The notes beneath the pieces are model-generated. The model ran no database searches. It was given only the letters and a program-made list of their open reading frames with translations, and was not told where the DNA came from. The translations under genes were made by a program, and so were the position numbers. 64,000 nucleotides of DNA from Pseudomonas campi (GTDB taxonomy: Bacteria; Pseudomonadota; Gammaproteobacteria; Pseudomonadales; Pseudomonadaceae): the NCBI RefSeq assembly GCF_013200955.2, contig NZ_CP053697.2, positions 3,472,001 to 3,536,000 of the forward strand, read 5' to 3'. Shown here one piece after another: positions 61,865 through 64,000 of the stretch (positions are counted from its first letter, which is position 1; each line of letters opens with the position of its first letter).

Positions 61865-62487
61865 AGACGTGGCTGCACCAGATCTTTCAGTTCAGGCAGC
61901 TTGCCGTGAAAAAAGTGGCCGCATTCTGCCACTTTCAGCAGCTCGTGGGCACGTGGCAGGGCGGTGGACCAGGCGTACACCACCTCGGGATCGATTACTT
62001 CGTCCTGCTCGGGCTGGATCACCACCAGCTCGCCGCCGTCCGGCAGACGCTCCGGCGCCTCCAGGCGCTGCACCGCCGGGGCGACAATGAACAGTCGCTC
62101 GACGGCAATGCCCTGCTGTTCCAGGCGCCCAGCGGTCGCCGCAGCGACGAAGCCGCCGAAGGAGAAGCCGCACAGCGTCAGCGGCAACTGCGGCTGCTGC
62201 GCGTGCAGCCAGTGCGCTGCCGCTTCGGCGTCATCCACTTCGCCGCTGCCCATGTCATGGCTGCCCGCGCTGGCACCGACACCGCGGTAATTGAAGCGCA
62301 GGGTGCTGTAACCCATGTCGCGCACCGCGCGCTGCAGTGTGGAGACCACCTTGTTGAGCATGGTGCCACCCTGCACCGGGTTGGGATGGCAGATCAGCGC
62401 CAGCCCCCTGGCATCCGGCACTTCGAGGTAGAGGGCTTCCAGTGGGCCGCAGGGGCCGTCGAGGGAAAGAGGGGTTTCGCGGATCAA
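61861..62487 (-). CDS. Alpha/beta hydrolase
   Basis: A 208-residue serine-hydrolase-fold protein (dienelactone-hydrolase/YfhR-like). LICHPNPVQGGTM forms the oxyanion region and GFSFGGFVAA the nucleophile elbow with the catalytic Ser. An Asp (PEQDEVIDP) and a His (ECGHFFHG) complete the triad. The best start is a TTG at 62487 with GGAG 9 bases upstream; a GTG at 62523 is the alternative. Its TGA stop is part of palindromic copy C. Substrate unknown. Confidence 0.8.
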   Translation of the reverse strand: MIRETPLSLDGPCGPLEALYLEVPDARGLALICHPNPVQGGTMLNKVVSTLQRAVRDMGYSTLRFNYRGVGASAGSHDMGSGEVDDAEAAAHWLHAQQPQLPLTLCGFSFGGFVAAATAGRLEQQGIAVERLFIVAPAVQRLEAPERLPDGGELVVIQPEQDEVIDPEVVYAWSTALPRAHELLKVAECGHFFHGKLPELKDLVQPRL

Positions 62488-62622
62488 CTGCGGGAACTCC
62501 GTGACCCCGGATCGGGTCGACACGTCTTGGATAGGCACAACGCACAACACGGCTCGCAAGCGGTATACAGCGCGGTTTGGAGCCGCTACCGTAAAGCAAA
62601 GCCGTATAGAGAGGAAGGACTC

Positions 62623-63057
62623 GTGGAACAGACAATCACGCCCTGGTTGCTCCCCGCCATCGCCCTGCTGGCGGGCATCGCCGTCGGCTTTCTGGTGGCG
62701 CGCCTGCTGCCCAACGCCGCGCCCAATCGCACCCAGCGCCAGCTGGATGACATGCAGCAGCGCTTCGACTCCTACCAGAGCGAAGTGGTGACCCACTTCA
62801 ACACCACCGCCAGCCTGGTGAAGAAGCTCACTCAGAGCTACCAGGAAGTGCAGGAGCACCTGTCCGAAGGCGCCAACCGCCTGGCCCTCGACGAACTGAC
62901 CCGCCAGCGCCTGCTCGCCGCCCTGCAAACCGACGAAGGTGGCGAGAAACGCGAACGCCTGACCCCGCCGAAGAACAACGAAATGCCCAAGGACTACGCA
63001 CCGAAAGCGCCGGATGCGCCGGGCACGCTGGACGAGACCTTCGGCCTCAAGCGTTGA
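62623..63057 (+). CDS. zapG: YhcB/ZapG-family inner-membrane protein (DUF1043)
   Basis: A 144-residue membrane-anchored coiled-coil protein. The N-terminal membrane segment is residues 8-27 (PWLLPAIALLAGIAVGFLVA), a coiled coil spans about 35-95 (QRQLDDMQQRFDSYQSEVVTHF), and the tail is polar. E. coli YhcB/ZapG links envelope growth and division. The start is the GTG at 62623 with GAGGAAGGA upstream. Confidence 0.85.
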   Translation: MEQTITPWLLPAIALLAGIAVGFLVARLLPNAAPNRTQRQLDDMQQRFDSYQSEVVTHFNTTASLVKKLTQSYQEVQEHLSEGANRLALDELTRQRLLAALQTDEGGEKRERLTPPKNNEMPKDYAPKAPDAPGTLDETFGLKR

Positions 63058-63075
63058 TCTGCGCTTAACCGCCGC

Positions 63076-63106
63076 GAAAAAGCCCCGCCCAGTGCGGGGC
63101 TTTTTT
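63076..63106 (+). terminator. Intrinsic terminator
   Basis: AAAAAGCCCCGCCCAGTGCGGGGCTTTTTT after zapG. Confidence 0.85.
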
Positions 63107-63133
63107 ATAGCTATAAACCTGCGAGATCGCTCT

Positions 63134-63200
63134 TGTAGGAGCCAGCTTGCTGGCGATTGATCGACGTGTAGAGCTGATCGCCAGCAAGCTGGCTCCTACA
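63134..63200. repeat. REPIN-type REP doublet (type 2)
   Basis: 24-bp arms TGTAGGAGCCAGCTTGCTGG... (63134-63157, complement 63177-63200). Same outline as type 1 (TGTAGGAG ends) but a different core palindrome. Confidence 0.92.
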
Positions 63201-63270
63201 GAACACGCATCGGGCGACAGACACCGGACGCGGTCGTCCCACACCAAGCACGGGCTGAGCGAGCGCGCAC

Positions 63271-63301
63271 AAAAAAGCCCCACACCAGGCGGGGATTTTT
63301 T
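63271..63301 (-). terminator. Likely cysNC terminator
   Basis: Minus strand AAAAATCCCCGCC, loop TGGT, GTGGGGCTTTTTT, 13 bases past the cysNC stop; the stem is slightly imperfect. Confidence 0.75.
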
Positions 63302-63313
63302 GAGTGCAGAGGC

Positions 63314-64000
63314 TTAGATCGCGCCGCGGCTACGCAGCAGATCGAGCACCTGCTTGACGCTCTCTTCCACCGACAGGCTCTGGGTGTCGATCACCAGATC
63401 GGCATTCAGCGGGATGTCGTACGGGAAGGACTCACCGGGGATATTGTCGCCACCGGCGGCATACAGGCCCTGCGGATCACGCTCGCGGCACGCGTCCGGC
63501 GAGGCCTGCACGTAGACGGTGAGCAGACGCTCATTGCCGATCAGCGCCTTGGCCTGTTCGCGGCCTTCGGCATCCGGGGCGACGAAGGCGGCCAGGGTCA
63601 GCAGGCCGGCTTCGTTGAACTGACGTGCCACGTGGGCGGCACGTCGCCAGTTCTCGGTACGCCCGGCGCGGTCCTGCGGCAGGCCCTTGTTCAGGTCATG
63701 GCGCAGGTTCTGGCCATCCAGCACGTACACGGCACGGCCCATGTCGAACAGCTTGCGCTCCACGGCGTAAGCCAGGGTGCTCTTGCCGGCGCCGGACAGG
63801 CCGCTGAACAGCACGGTGGCCGGTTGCTGGCCGAAGCGGGTAGCGCGCTCTTCGGTCGACACATGCGCCAGCTTGCCGTGGTGACCACCGGCCTGATGAG
63901 CTTGCGGCGCCGCGACGATCATGCCGGCACCGACAGTGCCGTTGGTCAGGCGGTCGATGACGATGAAGGCGCCGGTGGTGCGGTTCTGCGCGTAGCCATC
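63314..64000 (-). CDS. cysNC: CysNC sulfate adenylyltransferase/APS kinase, C-terminal part
   Basis: Open through the window edge: the last 228 residues of a longer protein. The visible part is the APS kinase (CysC) domain: P-loop [32 protein letters not shown] and the substrate loop near [18 protein letters not shown]. It is preceded by the end of the CysN GTPase part ([18 protein letters not shown]). This shows a CysN-CysC fusion, which makes APS then PAPS in sulfate assimilation. cysD is expected upstream, outside the window. Confidence 0.93.
   Translation of the reverse strand, partial: DGYAQNRTTGAFIVIDRLTNGTVGAGMIVAAPQAHQAGGHHGKLAHVSTEERATRFGQQPATVLFSGLSGAGKSTLAYAVERKLFDMGRAVYVLDGQNLRHDLNKGLPQDRAGRTENWRRAAHVARQFNEAGLLTLAAFVAPDAEGREQAKALIGNERLLTVYVQASPDACRERDPQGLYAAGGDNIPGESFPYDIPLNADLVIDTQSLSVEESVKQVLDLLRSRGAI

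Overview
This window is ordinary core chromosome of a Pseudomonas. Four things support that: the high GC, the codon use, protein sequences that read like those of the P. aeruginosa group, and a gene order that follows the P. aeruginosa stretch from mexW through colRS, groESL, ampG, argJ, secA, the dcw cell-division cluster, the bc1 operon and trpS to cysNC. The species is not one I can name. I see no prophage, integrase, transposase, CRISPR array, tRNA or defence island.

Layout. 1-6.5 kb: the 3' part of an RND efflux pump (mexW-like), a small secreted hypothetical, inaA and the ColRS two-component system. 6.5-10.3 kb: groEL/groES behind a clear sigma-32 promoter, a 272-bp inverted-repeat element, fxsA and a HugZ-like protein. 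10.3-15.7 kb: an SDR enzyme, two tandem DUF481 outer-membrane paralogues, an alkyltransferase-like protein and ampG. 15.7-22.5 kb: yajQ, a response regulator with a degenerate GGDEF domain, panE, a large sensor kinase, a cobalamin adenosyltransferase, a MutT-ThiE fusion and a GST. 22.6-28.4 kb: argJ, secA, dciA and lpxC. 28.5-45.4 kb: the complete dcw cluster on the minus strand (mraZ-rsmH-ftsL-ftsI-murE-murF-mraY-murD-ftsW-murG-murC-ddlB-ftsQ-ftsA-ftsZ), tightly packed with many start/stop overlaps. 45.6-50.4 kb: rnpB, rsmI, and an envelope group lpoA-yraN-gmhA/diaA-dolP. 50.5-55.4 kb: sspB/sspA, the cytochrome bc1 operon and rplM-rpsI. 55.6-64 kb: an aldo/keto reductase, an acyl-CoA dehydrogenase, an AraC-type regulator, zapE, trpS, an alpha/beta hydrolase, a YhcB/ZapG protein and the 3' end of cysNC.

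The functional theme is envelope growth and division: precursor synthesis (murC-G, mraY, ddlB), septal synthesis (ftsI, ftsW, ftsL, ftsQ, ftsA, ftsZ), PBP activation (lpoA), muropeptide recycling (ampG), lipid A commitment (lpxC) and secretion (secA). Around it sit stress functions (groESL, colRS, sspAB) and respiration (bc1).

The least explained material is non-coding. A family of ~145-bp imperfect palindromes has four copies plus a half copy, and three copies supply the stop codon of the adjacent gene. There is also a 272-bp element with 24-bp perfect terminal inverted repeats, and three REPIN-type doublets. Gene-level oddities are a yraN with no ATG/GTG/TTG start, divergent genes whose start codons share one CATG, and a likely MraZ operator lying just downstream of its promoter. 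I do not find a convincing undescribed multi-gene system; the palindromic element family is the best candidate for something not yet described.
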